The notes: a model not told the origin generated them from the sequence alone. A stretch of 64,000 nt of DNA from Streptomyces sp. Ag109_O5-1 (GCF_003814875.1 NZ_RKQF01000002.1:62001-126000), one strand, 5' to 3'. Shown: positions 19,851 through 28,669, numbered from the stretch's first letter. Program-made: numbers and translations.

Positions 19851-20090
19851 TTGTTCAGGGCAACCCTATTGGGTGCCTGTCCGGAAACCTCGTGGCCCCT
19901 CACCTCAAGATTCCTTACGTGGTCCCAACGACCGGCAGGGCCACGGCCACGGCCACCAGCCTGAGCTGCCACAAGAGGCTCGCGAAACTTGCCACGTGAG
20001 ACGCCCTCTTAACCCCTAAATTCTCGTGAGGCGGTCATACGACCGCCGCTTTCCAGGATGGGTGCGGTTCGTTTCGAGTGACGGTCGCGA

Positions 20091-21617
20091 TCAAGCGGTG
20101 AGGGCGTAGTTCTGCTGGTTGGGGTAAACACGTTCGTGCTCGCGGGCGGTATGGAAGCGCCAGTAGGGGTCGAGGTCTCCGTTGGAGACGATGGCACGCA
20201 GTTGCAGGACGGCTTCGGCTCCGGGCAGGCCCCAGCGGGCGCCGGTGATGTCGAGGCGGTCGGCGATCAAGTGGCGGCAGGCGCCCTCGACCGCGCCGGT
20301 GGCTATCGGCCACCCGCTCGCAAGTGCCGTGTCGTAGCGGAGCTGGTCGAGGTGGCCGGTCAGGTAGCGGTGGCAGGCATCGACGGCCTCGCGCCGGGCG
20401 GTCGGCAGTCGCTCCCGGGTGGCTTGTGCGGTCATGGCGTGGGCGGTGCGGGCGGCGTGGCCTGCGAGGATCGCGGTCAGATGGTCGGCTGCCCAGGCTT
20501 CGGCCTCGGTGGTGCCCGGTTTGTGGAAAGCGTGGGCCGCGGCCCAGACGTACTCGGCGACGTGCACGAAGTCCAGCAGCACGTGCACCGTGACGCCGCG
20601 TCGGTCGGTCTCGGCGGTGATCAGGTCGAGCTGGTGACGGGCACCGTCGACCAAGACGACCCACGGCCGCAGATGCCTCGGGTCGCGCGCCTCGGCCTGG
20701 TCGAAGGCATCGGCGATGACCTGCTCGGGCGGACGGACCAGGGAGGCGGTGCACCACTTGTTCTCCGCCCTCGGCCCCGGGCGAGCGGGACGTTCGCCGC
20801 TGCGCCCGCCGGGCGGGTGGATCACATCGTGCGGACGCCGGGGAGCCGGGCGGGTGTCGAAGACGCAGGCCACGATCGCCATCCGCTTGCGGTTCGGCTT
20901 CTCGCCCGGCGAGAGCCGGCCGCGATGACTGGTCGCGGCCTTCGCGGCGGCCCGGCGGGTGGCCTCGCGCAGAGCCTCGGGCCGCATGACCACGCCCTTG
21001 CCGTCCACTTGGACCACCAACGGCGTCTCGCGGCTGCACGGAACCGGAATCCTGGTCCGGTTGAAGTCGTCGACGTCGACCGCGGCGGCGACCACCAGCT
21101 CTTCCAGCCTGCGCTTGCCGAGCACTTTCCCACAGCGGCGCTCGACCGCATCGTGCGCCTGGTCGAACGAGCCGCGGACGGCCTCGGTGACCCCGAGCCG
21201 ACGCAGGCCCATCGAATGCCGGCCAGCTGGCAGCGACAGCGCGACGTCGGCGGGATGGACAGTGCCCAGGCCCCGACCCCGGCGGGCGACTCGCGTGACC
21301 CGGACCAGTCCGAACACGCTGGCCAGCCAACGCGAGTGTCCTGTCTCCCGCCAGGGCCACACCTGCCCCTCCGGCCCGGTCACGGGCGGCCCGCCGCTGC
21401 CACGGACCTCTTCCTCCTCCAGCCTCGCGCGCAGGTCCAGATGGTCCTGCAGCAGCTGCCGCAACAGCTCCCGCCCGGCCACGTCGAGGCGTTCTTCCAG
21501 CTCGGCGTGGCTCCACGCGCTCGCATCGCTGCCCGACAAGGTGCACATCAGGGTCTCGAAGGCGCTGACCGAGCGCGCAAAGGGGTCAGCGGTGGCATGA
21601 GTGTCGTACGGTTTCAT
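20091..21617 (-). CDS. ISKra4-family transposase
   Basis: 508 residues. The C-terminal signature GWPIATGAVEGACRHLIADR, then LDITGARWGLPGAEAVLQLR, is diagnostic for the ISKra4 group. DDE-type acids are visible in VVQVDGKGVVM, WVVLVDGARHQLDLI and the GAVEGACRH segment. The N-terminal ~100 residues (AELEERLDVAGRELLRQLLQ) are helical. The frame is open and motifs are complete, so the enzyme may be functional. The ATG at 21617 is reasonable but has no strong ribosome site. A 10-base inverted repeat (GGGCTCTTCC / GGAAGAGCCC) lies in the upstream region at 21623-21683. A relic of a second copy's 3' end is at 24040-24140. Confidence 0.9.
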   Translation of the reverse strand: MKPYDTHATADPFARSVSAFETLMCTLSGSDASAWSHAELEERLDVAGRELLRQLLQDHLDLRARLEEEEVRGSGGPPVTGPEGQVWPWRETGHSRWLASVFGLVRVTRVARRGRGLGTVHPADVALSLPAGRHSMGLRRLGVTEAVRGSFDQAHDAVERRCGKVLGKRRLEELVVAAAVDVDDFNRTRIPVPCSRETPLVVQVDGKGVVMRPEALREATRRAAAKAATSHRGRLSPGEKPNRKRMAIVACVFDTRPAPRRPHDVIHPPGGRSGERPARPGPRAENKWCTASLVRPPEQVIADAFDQAEARDPRHLRPWVVLVDGARHQLDLITAETDRRGVTVHVLLDFVHVAEYVWAAAHAFHKPGTTEAEAWAADHLTAILAGHAARTAHAMTAQATRERLPTARREAVDACHRYLTGHLDQLRYDTALASGWPIATGAVEGACRHLIADRLDITGARWGLPGAEAVLQLRAIVSNGDLDPYWRFHTAREHERVYPNQQNYALTA

Positions 21618-21688
21618 CCCCGGGGCTCTTCCCGTCCTGCTTCGATATGGGTCGCACCTTCGAATGTAGGCGCGGAAGAGCCCTGCTG

Positions 21689-22231
21689 TTAACGGAAGTT
21701 GGGCGAAGCAGCCATCCGGCGACGGGCCGGGGTGAACATCCCCGGGGTGTCCTCGTCCAGCCAGCCCCGCTCCACCAGCCGCTTCAACTTCGACCGCGTG
21801 CCCTCGATCTTCCCGGTCTCGGCTGGCAGGCCGATCCTCGGCACGATCTGCTTGGCGCGGACCGGCCCTGGCGCGTCTGCCACCACCTCCAGGATGTCCC
21901 GATATACGCGCGGCAGGACCTCCGAACCCATCCCGGGCTGCCAGTTCGGCACCGTCAGCACCCCGATGACCTGCCGCTCGGCCCCCGCATACGCCGACGC
22001 GAGCCGCTCACCCGCAGCCGGCCGTCCAGCATCGACGGCCGCCGCCGACTTCTCCGGGGTCATCTCCCCGAGCACTTCGGCGACCGTCTCCCGCGCGATC
22101 CGCAACCGCTCCAGGCTCTCCCGGGCAAGCTCCAGCTTCCCGGCCAGCTCCGCGACCTCGGCCACCAACTCCTCCACCCGCACCCGGGCAGCCACCTCGC
22201 GCGCTTCCAACTCCTCAAACAGCGAGCCCAT
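21689..22231 (-). CDS. Coiled-coil plus winged-helix protein next to a transposase
   Basis: 180 residues from the ATG at 22231, with a clear ribosome site (GGAGGAGG, 8 bases). Residues ~1-65 are a coiled coil (LFEELEAREVAARVRVEELV, LESLERLRIARETVAEVLGE by motif). After a variable linker the C-terminus looks like a winged helix: YRDILEVVADAPGPVRAKQI, RIGLPAETGKIEGTRSKLKR, LVERGWLDEDTPGMFTP. The organisation and the RxTVAEV, YxxI, RAK/RxxI and LxRLxxxGxL positions match the IS5-borne protein at 5363-5761. It is co-oriented with and 71 bases upstream of the ISKra4 transposase gene. I infer a DNA-binding accessory protein associated with mobile elements; it is not a characterised family to my knowledge. 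Confidence 0.65.
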   Translation of the reverse strand: MGSLFEELEAREVAARVRVEELVAEVAELAGKLELARESLERLRIARETVAEVLGEMTPEKSAAAVDAGRPAAGERLASAYAGAERQVIGVLTVPNWQPGMGSEVLPRVYRDILEVVADAPGPVRAKQIVPRIGLPAETGKIEGTRSKLKRLVERGWLDEDTPGMFTPARRRMAASPNFR

Positions 22232-22458
22232 CCGCCACCCTCCTCCACCACCACGGTAGAGAGGAGCAGCCCGGAACACAGCCCGTCCGCATCGTCCACG
22301 CCCTCCGGTCGGCTTCAAGGCCGACATGCCGACCGTGCAGAGGGGACTGCGCTCCGAAGAGAAGAACTTGAGGTTCGCGCGATGAGTTCCGAAAGGGACG
22401 CCGGTATGTACTCACGGGCCCCTTCGGTCCCGACCAAGTGCAATGACTGGAGAGAACG

Positions 22459-22866
22459 ATGTCCGACAACCGCGCGAACGACACGGCCGCGATCACTGCC
22501 GTCCTTGAGAGCCTCTACAAGGCATGGGACGCCGGCGACGCCGACGCCTTCGTCGCCGACTACACGCAGGAGGCCACCGCGATCATGCCCGGCTCCTACC
22601 GCGCCTCCCGCGAAGAGGTTCGGCAGGGCATGGCGGCGGGGTTCGCCTCCTTCCTGAAGGGCACCACGACGACCAACCGGCAGCTGGGGATCCGGTTCCT
22701 GGGGCGCGACGGCGCGATCGTCGTGAGCGAAACCGGCATCCTCTTCCCCGGCGAATCCGAGGTTCCCGCCGACCGGATCGTGTACGCGACCTGGGTGTTG
22801 GAGAAGCGCGACGACGCCTGGCTGATCGCCGCCTACCACAACAGCCCTGTCAAGTCCGCTAGCTGA
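22459..22866 (+). CDS. SgcJ/EcaC-family SnoaL-like protein
   Basis: 135 residues. AITAVLESLYKAWDAGDADA, then FVADYTQEATAIMPGSYRAS and a C-terminal half YATWVLEKRDDAWLIAAYHN, are standard for the SgcJ/EcaC branch of the SnoaL-like (NTF2) fold. Members have a cone-shaped pocket for small hydrophobic ligands and are annotated as oxidoreductases, but the reaction is not predictable. The ATG at 22459 follows GGAGAG. It converges with an ECF sigma factor that itself ends in a SnoaL-like domain, with a shared terminator between them. Confidence 0.85.
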   Translation: MSDNRANDTAAITAVLESLYKAWDAGDADAFVADYTQEATAIMPGSYRASREEVRQGMAAGFASFLKGTTTTNRQLGIRFLGRDGAIVVSETGILFPGESEVPADRIVYATWVLEKRDDAWLIAAYHNSPVKSAS

Positions 22867-22888
22867 TCCAGAGTCAGTCCTGCCCGGG

Positions 22889-22934
22889 TCCGCCCGCACC
22901 TGTCGGGCGGGCCCGCCCGACAGGTGCGGGCGGA
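22889..22934. terminator. Perfect 46-nt palindromic terminator
   Basis: TCCGCCCGCACCTGTCGGGC (22889-22908) plus GGG is followed with no loop by its exact complement up to 22934. It separates two convergent genes and touches the sigma-factor stop codon, so it should end transcription from both sides. Confidence 0.85.
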
Positions 22935-23897
22935 TCAGCCGTCGACCTTCTGCGCCAAGCCGAAGGCGGCGAACACGTCGGCGTCCTGGAAGACCGAGAC
23001 ACGGCTGACGCCGCCAGCCGTGACCGTGAACACCTGCAGGGTGTGCAGCTCGAACACGCCGGCGTCCCCGCCCCGATAGGCGGCGAAGCCGGCCTGCCCG
23101 TTGGCCCGCACCGGCAGCAACCGCCAGGCCTTGCCGGCCTTGGCGAACACCCAGCCCATGAAGCTCGCGTAGTTCTCCCGACCGGTGAACCAGTTGACCA
23201 TGGGCGGCATCTCCATGAGGACGTCCTCGGTCACCACCTGCAGCAACCCTTGGATGTCCGCCCGGACGAAGGCCGCCATGTACCGGTCCACCCACGACCG
23301 TTGCTCTGCGTCGGAAGGCTCAGCGACCTGCTCCTGCAGCACTCCCGCGGCCCGGATCCGGGCGCGAGCCCGCTGCAGCGAGCTGTTCACGGCCGCGACC
23401 GAGGTCTCCAGGATGTCCGCTGCCTCCGCCGCCGGGTAGTCGAGCACGTCGCGCAGGATCAGGACGGCGCGCTCTCTCGGTGACAGCAATTGCAGTGCTG
23501 CGACGAAGGCCAGCCGCAGGCTGCCCCTGTCGATCGCCGCGGTGGCCGGGGCGCCCAGGCCAAGCAGGCTATCCGGGAGCGGCTGCAACCAGGTTGCCTC
23601 CCCGCCGTGGACGAGCGGGCGCAGCGGTTCGCTCTCGGTGACCAGACCCGAGGGCATGGGGCGGCGGCCGAGCCCGTCCAGCGCGGTTAGACACGCATTC
23701 GTGGCGATCCGGTACAGCCAGGTCCGCAGGGAGGCACGCGACGAGTCGTAACGGTCCCGCGCGCGCCACGCCCGCAGACACGTCTCCTGCACGAGTTCCT
23801 CGGCGTCGTGGACCGAGCCGAGCATCCGGTAGCAGTGCGCCAGCAGCTCCGGCCGGTGCCGCTGCACCAAGGTCTCGAAGTCCCCCGTCGACGTCAT
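22935..23897 (-). CDS. ECF sigma factor with C-terminal SnoaL-like domain (SigG/SigX5-like)
   Basis: 320 residues. Region 2 (RHRPELLAHCYRMLGSVHDA, AEELVQETCLRAWRARDRYD) spans about residues 13-75. Region 4 (LSPRERAVLILRDVLDYPAA, EAADILETSVAAVNSSLQRA) spans about 140-185. The remainder (WVDRYMAAFVRADIQGLLQV to FQDADVFAAFGL) is a SnoaL-like domain. The WLQPLPDSLLG segment between regions is typical of the TIGR02960 (SigX5/SigG) type. Such factors often lack a dedicated anti-sigma, and their extra C-terminal domain tunes activity. None is encoded next door. The start ATG at 23897 fits the family N-terminus. Confidence 0.88.
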   Translation of the reverse strand: MTSTGDFETLVQRHRPELLAHCYRMLGSVHDAEELVQETCLRAWRARDRYDSSRASLRTWLYRIATNACLTALDGLGRRPMPSGLVTESEPLRPLVHGGEATWLQPLPDSLLGLGAPATAAIDRGSLRLAFVAALQLLSPRERAVLILRDVLDYPAAEAADILETSVAAVNSSLQRARARIRAAGVLQEQVAEPSDAEQRSWVDRYMAAFVRADIQGLLQVVTEDVLMEMPPMVNWFTGRENYASFMGWVFAKAGKAWRLLPVRANGQAGFAAYRGGDAGVFELHTLQVFTVTAGGVSRVSVFQDADVFAAFGLAQKVDG

Positions 23898-24290
23898 CCC
23901 CGCGCTGCCGCCCTTCCGGTCTGCTCATCCGCCCCTACGGTAGCCGCCTCACGGGGCCGGTTGCAGCCGTTCCGCGGCGGGCAAGGTGCTCTCGCCGCGT
24001 CCTGCGCGGAGCAGGCGGGTACGTGAGGAACCGAGCGCTTCCACGCCGCCCACGAGCACCCGCGCCTCTACCCACCCCGACCAGCAGGATCACGACCTCA
24101 CCGCTTGATCGCGAGCTTCACTCGAAACGAACCGCACCCTTCCAGGATCGTCCGTTCCCTGGCACCGGGGGATGGCCCGGTGAACAGCGAAGTGGGCAGG
24201 TCCAGATGCGGAAGCTGCATCTTTCATACTGGGGCCCGAACGAGCACACTGGCGTGCGACACGTTGGCTGGTCCTGCTCTGGAGTCCCGT
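23898..24290. other. Intergenic region containing an ISKra4 relic
   Basis: The first ~140 bases should carry the sigma-factor promoter. From about 24040 the sequence is the decayed 3' end of an ISKra4-type element (listed separately). The remainder up to the DoxX-like gene has no coding signal. Confidence 0.5.
24040..24140 (+). pseudogene. 3'-terminal relic of an ISKra4-family element
   Basis: HEHPRLYP, then (after a one-base shift) PDQQDHDLTA and stop, corresponds to the C-terminus EHERVYPNQQNYALTA of the transposase at 20091. The non-coding tail CTCACCGCTTGATCGCGA and CACTCGAAACGAACCGCACCC also matches the inverse of 20053-20102 with only a few mismatches. Confidence 0.75.
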
Positions 24291-24665
24291 TTGTTCGCGT
24301 TGAGCGCCGTCGTTACATCGCTTCTGCTGCTGGAAGTCGTGCCATCTGCGCTTGCGGCCCTGACCAGGTTTGGACCCGGCGTGGAGCGCCTGGACAAACT
24401 GACCCGGCTCGGCCTCCGGGAGGGGAAGGTGGCTTGGTTGGTGCCCGCCGCCGGTGTCCTGCACACCCTGGCCACCGTGGCCCTGCTGGTTGGCATCTGG
24501 CACCCGGCATGGGGGCTCGTCGGCGCGGCGGCCGAGGCAATGTTCTTCGGCTGGGTCCTGACCCGCCAACTGCGCTTCGGCGACCGCGGCAAGGCTCTCT
24601 TCGCCTACAGCCTGTTCGCGTCCTGGTCAGTCCTGGTGCTGCTGGTAGCCGCGGTCCGGCTGTGA
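24291..24665 (+). CDS. Small DoxX-like membrane protein
   Basis: 124 residues with four hydrophobic segments: ALSAVVTSLLLLEVVPSALA, WLVPAAGVLHTLATVALLVG, PAWGLVGAAAEAMFFGWVLT and YSLFASWSVLVLLVAAVRL. That is the layout of DoxX-like proteins. I place the start at TTG 24291 because GGAG lies 7 bases upstream and the helices begin directly after it. The longer frame from 24105 runs back into the ISKra4 relic and is not credible. The insertion may have displaced the native promoter. The function is not predictable beyond membrane location. Confidence 0.6.
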   Translation: MFALSAVVTSLLLLEVVPSALAALTRFGPGVERLDKLTRLGLREGKVAWLVPAAGVLHTLATVALLVGIWHPAWGLVGAAAEAMFFGWVLTRQLRFGDRGKALFAYSLFASWSVLVLLVAAVRL

Positions 24666-24686
24666 CACTCGTGCCGTTCCACGAGG

Positions 24687-25070
24687 CATGACCGCGTCGC
24701 CGGACTGCTGCTGATCCTCTACGCACAGAAGATCTCCACCATCAGCCAGCTCACCGTCGACGACGTCAATATCACCGGCGAGACCGCCGCGATCACCTTC
24801 GGGACCTTGCCGGCCGTCCTCCCCCTGCCGCTGGCCACCCTGGTCCGCAAACTCCTCGTGAACCGACGAGGCAAGGCCAAGATCGGCACCCCGGATGACG
24901 GCCCCTGGCTCTTGCCCGGAGGCCAGCCAGGTCGCCCGCTCAGCGACAGCCAGATCGGCCTGTGGTTCCACAAGATCGGCATTCGCCCCCAACAGGCCCG
25001 CTCCACTGCCCTGTTCACCCTCGTCACAGAACTCCCCGCCGACGTCAGTGGCCGGACGAGTTCGACGTGA
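24687..25070 (+). pseudogene. C-terminal fragment of a tyrosine integrase
   Basis: HDRVAGLLLILYAQKISTIS, QLTVDDVNITGETAAITFG, GTPDDGPWLLPGGQPGRPLS and NKIGIRP-like KIGIRPQQARSTALFTLVTE make up the catalytic-domain end of an actinobacterial integrase. The expected C-terminal His/Tyr active-site region is missing because the frame runs into the convergent nucleotidyltransferase gene. It is of a different type from the tails at 9692 and 10525. Confidence 0.7.
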
Positions 25071-25671
25071 CACTTATGGAAGGCCAGTCCAGGACAGTCA
25101 GTTCGGGCCATTGCTCTCGCCACCGCGCTGCCTTCGTCTCATAGACCGCCCGAGGGGCAAGCACCGGGTTTGGCCGAACGACGAGGTTGAACACGTCCGA
25201 CAGGCCGTGCGGTGCATACACGCGCCACTGACCATCCGCCTCCACTCGCACTCCGAGACAGCACGTCGTGGCGGCGAAACTGTCGATCGCCGCCTCGGTG
25301 GAGTCATACGGCGGACACGCCACCCCGAACTTTTCCTCGTACCAGAGGTGGACCCGTGCCTCGTTACGGATCTCGACCTCTACAGGCAGGTCGGCGAAAA
25401 CCTCTCGCCCGGCCTTGATCACCGCGTCTTCGGCTTCCCAGGACAGATCACCGGCGTCGAAGTAGAAGACGTCGTAGTCCTTGATGCCATTGGTCGGCGG
25501 GCTGTCCGTGACGACGTTCCACACAGTCTGGAACAGACAGCCGGCCGTCACATACCACCCGGGGAGATCCAACGTCGCAGCCTGCGCCAACACCTCCGTC
25601 AACATGCCGTTACGGGACAGAACTGCACGAAGGGACTCGAGTTGCTGATCGAGAGGGAGTCGGCTGATCAT
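25045..25671 (-). CDS. Nucleotidyltransferase-like protein (pfam06042 type)
   Basis: 208 residues. GWYVTAGCLFQTVWNVVTDS, PTNGIKDYDVFYFDAGDLSW and RNEARVHLWYEEKFGVACPP are the hallmark blocks of this family. They include the GxxxQxxW strand and the D-Y-D-V pair equivalent to the metal-binding acids of nucleotidyltransferases. The substrate is unknown. The last ~10 residues (SISVTSNSSGH) are atypical and lie over the integrase relic, so the original C-terminus may have been replaced at the junction. The ATG at 25671 begins the family-typical N-terminus. Confidence 0.8.
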   Translation of the reverse strand: MISRLPLDQQLESLRAVLSRNGMLTEVLAQAATLDLPGWYVTAGCLFQTVWNVVTDSPPTNGIKDYDVFYFDAGDLSWEAEDAVIKAGREVFADLPVEVEIRNEARVHLWYEEKFGVACPPYDSTEAAIDSFAATTCCLGVRVEADGQWRVYAPHGLSDVFNLVVRPNPVLAPRAVYETKAARWREQWPELTVLDWPSISVTSNSSGH

Positions 25672-26012
25672 CAGCCCTGCCTACCACAGCTCGTGCGCCG
25701 GAGGGGCCAGAGCTGCCTCAAGCACCCTCGCATCCGGGAGGTATTCCGGGAGTTCCCATACCCGACTCCACCATTACTGACTTCGGCGTTTCGGGGTCTG
25801 GATGTGTGTCGGGTGTAGGTTCGCATTTCGCGTGTCCCTTTCTCGTTGACGATGGCCTTTGTCCGGCCCAAGGGACAGGGCGATGAGACGCACTCTGTTT
25901 TGATCGTTTACGTGTCGGGGTGCTGCTCTGCGCTGCCGCCACGCTCTGGAACCCGCTGGGTGGTGGTCTGCCGTGGGGGTCGGAAGCGTCTGCCGCCGGT
26001 CGGGCGGAGTGT
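25672..26012. other. Intergenic, probable mobile-element debris
   Basis: No gene seen. ATTACTGACTTCGGCGT at 25773-25789 and the following bases match, inverted, the end of the IS630 relic at about 30573-30599, so an IS end is likely here. Confidence 0.4.
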
Positions 26013-26801
26013 CTATGCGGCGTCGCGAGTGAAACGCCAGGCTCCGCAGGTGAGGGCGAGTGCGAGGTAGAGGGCGAGGTCGAAGAGGGCGAAGGAGAGG
26101 GAGGGGGTGCGTTCCGGGTGGAGGGGGTGTGGGTGGAGCTGGCCGAGGGTGTCCGCGGCGTTGCTCAGCATGAGCTTGCTGGGCAGGGCGGACCAGCCTT
26201 CGACGGCTTTGGCTGCGCCGTAGCCGAGATAGACCAGGGCGAATAGCGCGGCGATGGCTCCGGCGGTGTGTCGGATCACGGCCCCGAGGCCGTAGCCCAC
26301 GACGGTGACGACGAACAGGTAGAGCCCGGCACAGGACACGGCTCGAAGTACGCCTGGAGTGCCCAGGCCGACGTCGAGGTGCTGCTTGGCCAGGACGGCC
26401 TGTCCGATGAAGAAGCTGGTGAACGCGGTCAGTTCGCCCAGTAGCAGGGCGAATCCGCCGATGACGAGGGTCTTGGCGGTGTAGGAGAGCGTACGCCGGG
26501 GTGTCGCGGTCAGCGTCGAGCGGATCAGTCCGGTGGTGTACTCGCTGCTGATGCCCAGCACGCCGAGGACTCCGAAGGCGAGGACGGCGAAGGCGAAGCC
26601 GGAGAGTGAGTCGCCCACCGGGTCGAACTGGGCCCGGTCGGCCGTCGTCATGTGCGGCCAGGCGTTGGCGGTGTGGGCGACGTCCATGAGGCTCAGCGCC
26701 AGGCCGAATGCCACGGCGATGAGGGTGGTGATCCAGGTCGAGCGGAGGGAGCGCAGCTTGATGACCTCGCAGGCCATGGCGCCTGTCAGTGCGGTGGGCA
26801 T
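26013..26801 (-). CDS. ABC transporter permease (ABC-2-like)
   Basis: 262 residues with six hydrophobic segments, including WITTLIAVAFGLALSLMDV, GFAFAVLAFGVLGVLGISSE, YTAKTLVIGGFALLLGELTA, YLFVVTVVGYGLGAVIRHTA and LALYLALALTCGAWRF. The N-terminal LTGAMACEVIKLRSLRSTWI is the usual beginning of NatB/ABC-2-type permeases that work with a separate ATPase. The ATG at 26801 overlaps the stop codon of the ATPase gene (TGATG), which indicates coupling. It probably forms an exporter with the upstream ATPase, with a two-component system divergent from it. Confidence 0.85.
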   Translation of the reverse strand: MPTALTGAMACEVIKLRSLRSTWITTLIAVAFGLALSLMDVAHTANAWPHMTTADRAQFDPVGDSLSGFAFAVLAFGVLGVLGISSEYTTGLIRSTLTATPRRTLSYTAKTLVIGGFALLLGELTAFTSFFIGQAVLAKQHLDVGLGTPGVLRAVSCAGLYLFVVTVVGYGLGAVIRHTAGAIAALFALVYLGYGAAKAVEGWSALPSKLMLSNAADTLGQLHPHPLHPERTPSLSFALFDLALYLALALTCGAWRFTRDAA

Positions 26802-27535
26802 CAGTGTCCCGTCCCTTCGGTCCGGTATTCCACGGCTGATTCGGTGAGGTTGAGGTAGGCGTCTTCCAGTGAGGCTCCGGCGGGAATGAAGTCGGTGATC
26901 GGGACATCGGCGAGCAGACGTCCTCGTCCGATGACGAGAAGGTGGTCGACAGTGAGTGCCATCTCGCTCATCAGGTGGCTGGAGACCAGGACGGTGCGTC
27001 CTTCGCCGGCCAGCGACCGCATGAGGCTCCGGATCCACCTGATGCCCTCCGGGTCCAGGCCGTTGGCGGGTTCGTCGAAGATGAGCACGGGCGGGTCGCC
27101 GAGCAGGGCGGCGGCGATGCCCAGGCGCTGCTTCATGCCGAGCGAGTAGGTGCCAATCCTGCGTTGGGCGACGTCGGCGAGGCCGGTGAGGGCGAGTACC
27201 TCCTCGATTCGGCTGCGCCGGATGTGGTTGGTGGCCGCGAGCGCGGCGAGATGTGCCCGCGCCGTACGGCCCGGGTGGACGGCCCCGGCGTCAAGGAGCG
27301 CGCCGACGCGGCGCAGCGGCTGTTCGGCCTGGCGGTAGGGCACGCCGTCCACCAGGGCGCGGCCGGCGTCCGGGGTGTCCAGGCCGAGGACGGCCCGGAT
27401 GGTGGTCGACTTCCCCGCACCGTTGGGACCGAGGTAGCCGGTCACGCGGGCGGGCTGGACCTCGAAGGTGAGGTCGTCGACGGCGACCTTACGGCCGAAG
27501 CGTTTGGTGAGGTGTTCGCATCGAATCACGTCCAT
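26801..27535 (-). CDS. ABC transporter ATP-binding protein
   Basis: 244 residues. Walker A GPNGAGKSTTIRAVLGL (res. 36-52), signature YSLGMKQRLGIAAALL (130-145), Walker B VLIFDEPANGLDP (150-162) and the switch His in LVSSHLMSEM (183-192). The C-terminal SLEDAYLNLTESAVEYR is typical of drug, peptide or antibiotic-export ATPases. The start is uncertain: the ATG at 27535 fits the family, and an ATG at 27565 would add ten residues. Neither has a good ribosome site. It is coupled to the permease and divergent from the kinase/regulator pair, an arrangement common for transporters induced by antimicrobial or envelope stress. Confidence 0.9.
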   Translation of the reverse strand: MDVIRCEHLTKRFGRKVAVDDLTFEVQPARVTGYLGPNGAGKSTTIRAVLGLDTPDAGRALVDGVPYRQAEQPLRRVGALLDAGAVHPGRTARAHLAALAATNHIRRSRIEEVLALTGLADVAQRRIGTYSLGMKQRLGIAAALLGDPPVLIFDEPANGLDPEGIRWIRSLMRSLAGEGRTVLVSSHLMSEMALTVDHLLVIGRGRLLADVPITDFIPAGASLEDAYLNLTESAVEYRTEGTGH

Positions 27536-27661
27536 GACGATGCCGGGACGGGCAGGACGCTTCATCTGCCCGCGGGCAGGTCTTTTCGGGCCCGGGTCTG
27601 CCGTACGGCATAGGGCTCGCGGACGATGTGGGCATGACCGGCAGGCGCATAGGCTCAGGTC

Positions 27662-28669
27662 GTGGAACGGAAGACACATGCGGCCCCGGAGTCGTTCCGG
27701 CCCTATTGGCCGGAGGCTTTTGTCGTCCTGTCGTTGGCGGTGTGCGGCCTGGCGCCGTGGCATCCGCAGGCGATCTTCTGGGGTGGGTTGCCGCTCGCCT
27801 TCGCGCTCTTCTGCGTCACGTCCCTGCGCCCGGCCCGAACCGCGGGAATCGCCCTGGCCGCGGCCCTGGCGATGGCGGTATCCACCGGCCTGCCCAGGTT
27901 CGAACACACCGGGGCCGTGGTGCCCTTCGCTCTGCTTTTCGCCGTCGCCTGGGCGGTGGGCTTCGCGGTCGGGCAGCGGCGCCGGTATCTGCACACGCTG
28001 GTGCGTCAGGAACGCGACCGCGCCGATCGCGAGGCGGCTGCGGAACGGCTGCGGATCGCCCGCGAGTTGCACGACAGTATCGCCCACTCCATGAGCGTGA
28101 TCTCCGTCCAGGCATGCTTTGGCCGTCTGGTGCTCGACGACCGTCCCCAGGACGCGCGCAGCGCGCTGGAGGCGATCGAGACCACCGGCCGGGAGACCCT
28201 CGTCGAGCTGCGCCGCATGCTCGGCGTGCTGCACGACGACACCCACGACGCGGGCCTGGCCCCCACCCCAAAACTCGCGGACCTGAACCGTCTCACCGAA
28301 CGGACCCGGCGCCCCGGCCTGCGGATCGACCTCGCCATCACGGGGCACGTCAGGCCCCTGCCCCCAGGGCTGGAGGCAGCCGCGTACCGGATCGTCCAGG
28401 AAGCGCTGACCAACGTGGTCAAGCACGCCGACGCGAGCAACGCGCACGTCACCGTCGCGTACGGACCCGGCGAGCTGACCCTCACGGTGACCGACGACGG
28501 CAGCATCCGGCCGGCCCCGGGCCGAACCGGGCGCGGGCTGCCCGGGATGCGTGAGCGCCTCGCCCTCTACGGCGGCATCCTGCAGGCGGGGCCGGCCGCG
28601 ACCGGCGGGTTCCGGGTGCGGGCCAGCATCCCCGTGGACGGGCCGCAGCCCAGTGCTGCGGCGCGGTAG
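27662..28669 (+). CDS. Two-component sensor histidine kinase (NarL-partner type)
   Basis: 335 residues. Four hydrophobic segments occupy the first ~105 residues with very short loops, so signals are likely sensed within or at the membrane. The HisKA_3 dimerisation helix follows, with ERLRIARELHDSIAHSMSVI (phospho-accepting His137). The HATPase domain has YRIVQEALTNVVKHADAS and TGRGLPGMRERLALYGG. The GTG at 27662 is the likely start. The gene is divergent from the ABC exporter and five bases ahead of the response regulator. Confidence 0.9.
   Translation: MERKTHAAPESFRPYWPEAFVVLSLAVCGLAPWHPQAIFWGGLPLAFALFCVTSLRPARTAGIALAAALAMAVSTGLPRFEHTGAVVPFALLFAVAWAVGFAVGQRRRYLHTLVRQERDRADREAAAERLRIARELHDSIAHSMSVISVQACFGRLVLDDRPQDARSALEAIETTGRETLVELRRMLGVLHDDTHDAGLAPTPKLADLNRLTERTRRPGLRIDLAITGHVRPLPPGLEAAAYRIVQEALTNVVKHADASNAHVTVAYGPGELTLTVTDDGSIRPAPGRTGRGLPGMRERLALYGGILQAGPAATGGFRVRASIPVDGPQPSAAAR

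Noticed and set aside
20035..21546. Alternative 503-codon minus frame inside the ISKra4 region
   Set aside because: Arg/Gly/Pro-rich; the true transposase is in the neighbouring frame.
25672..25850. Possible small RNA or tRNA in the gap before the ABC permease
   Set aside because: No cloverleaf or clear promoter-terminator pair; the visible similarity is to an IS630 end.
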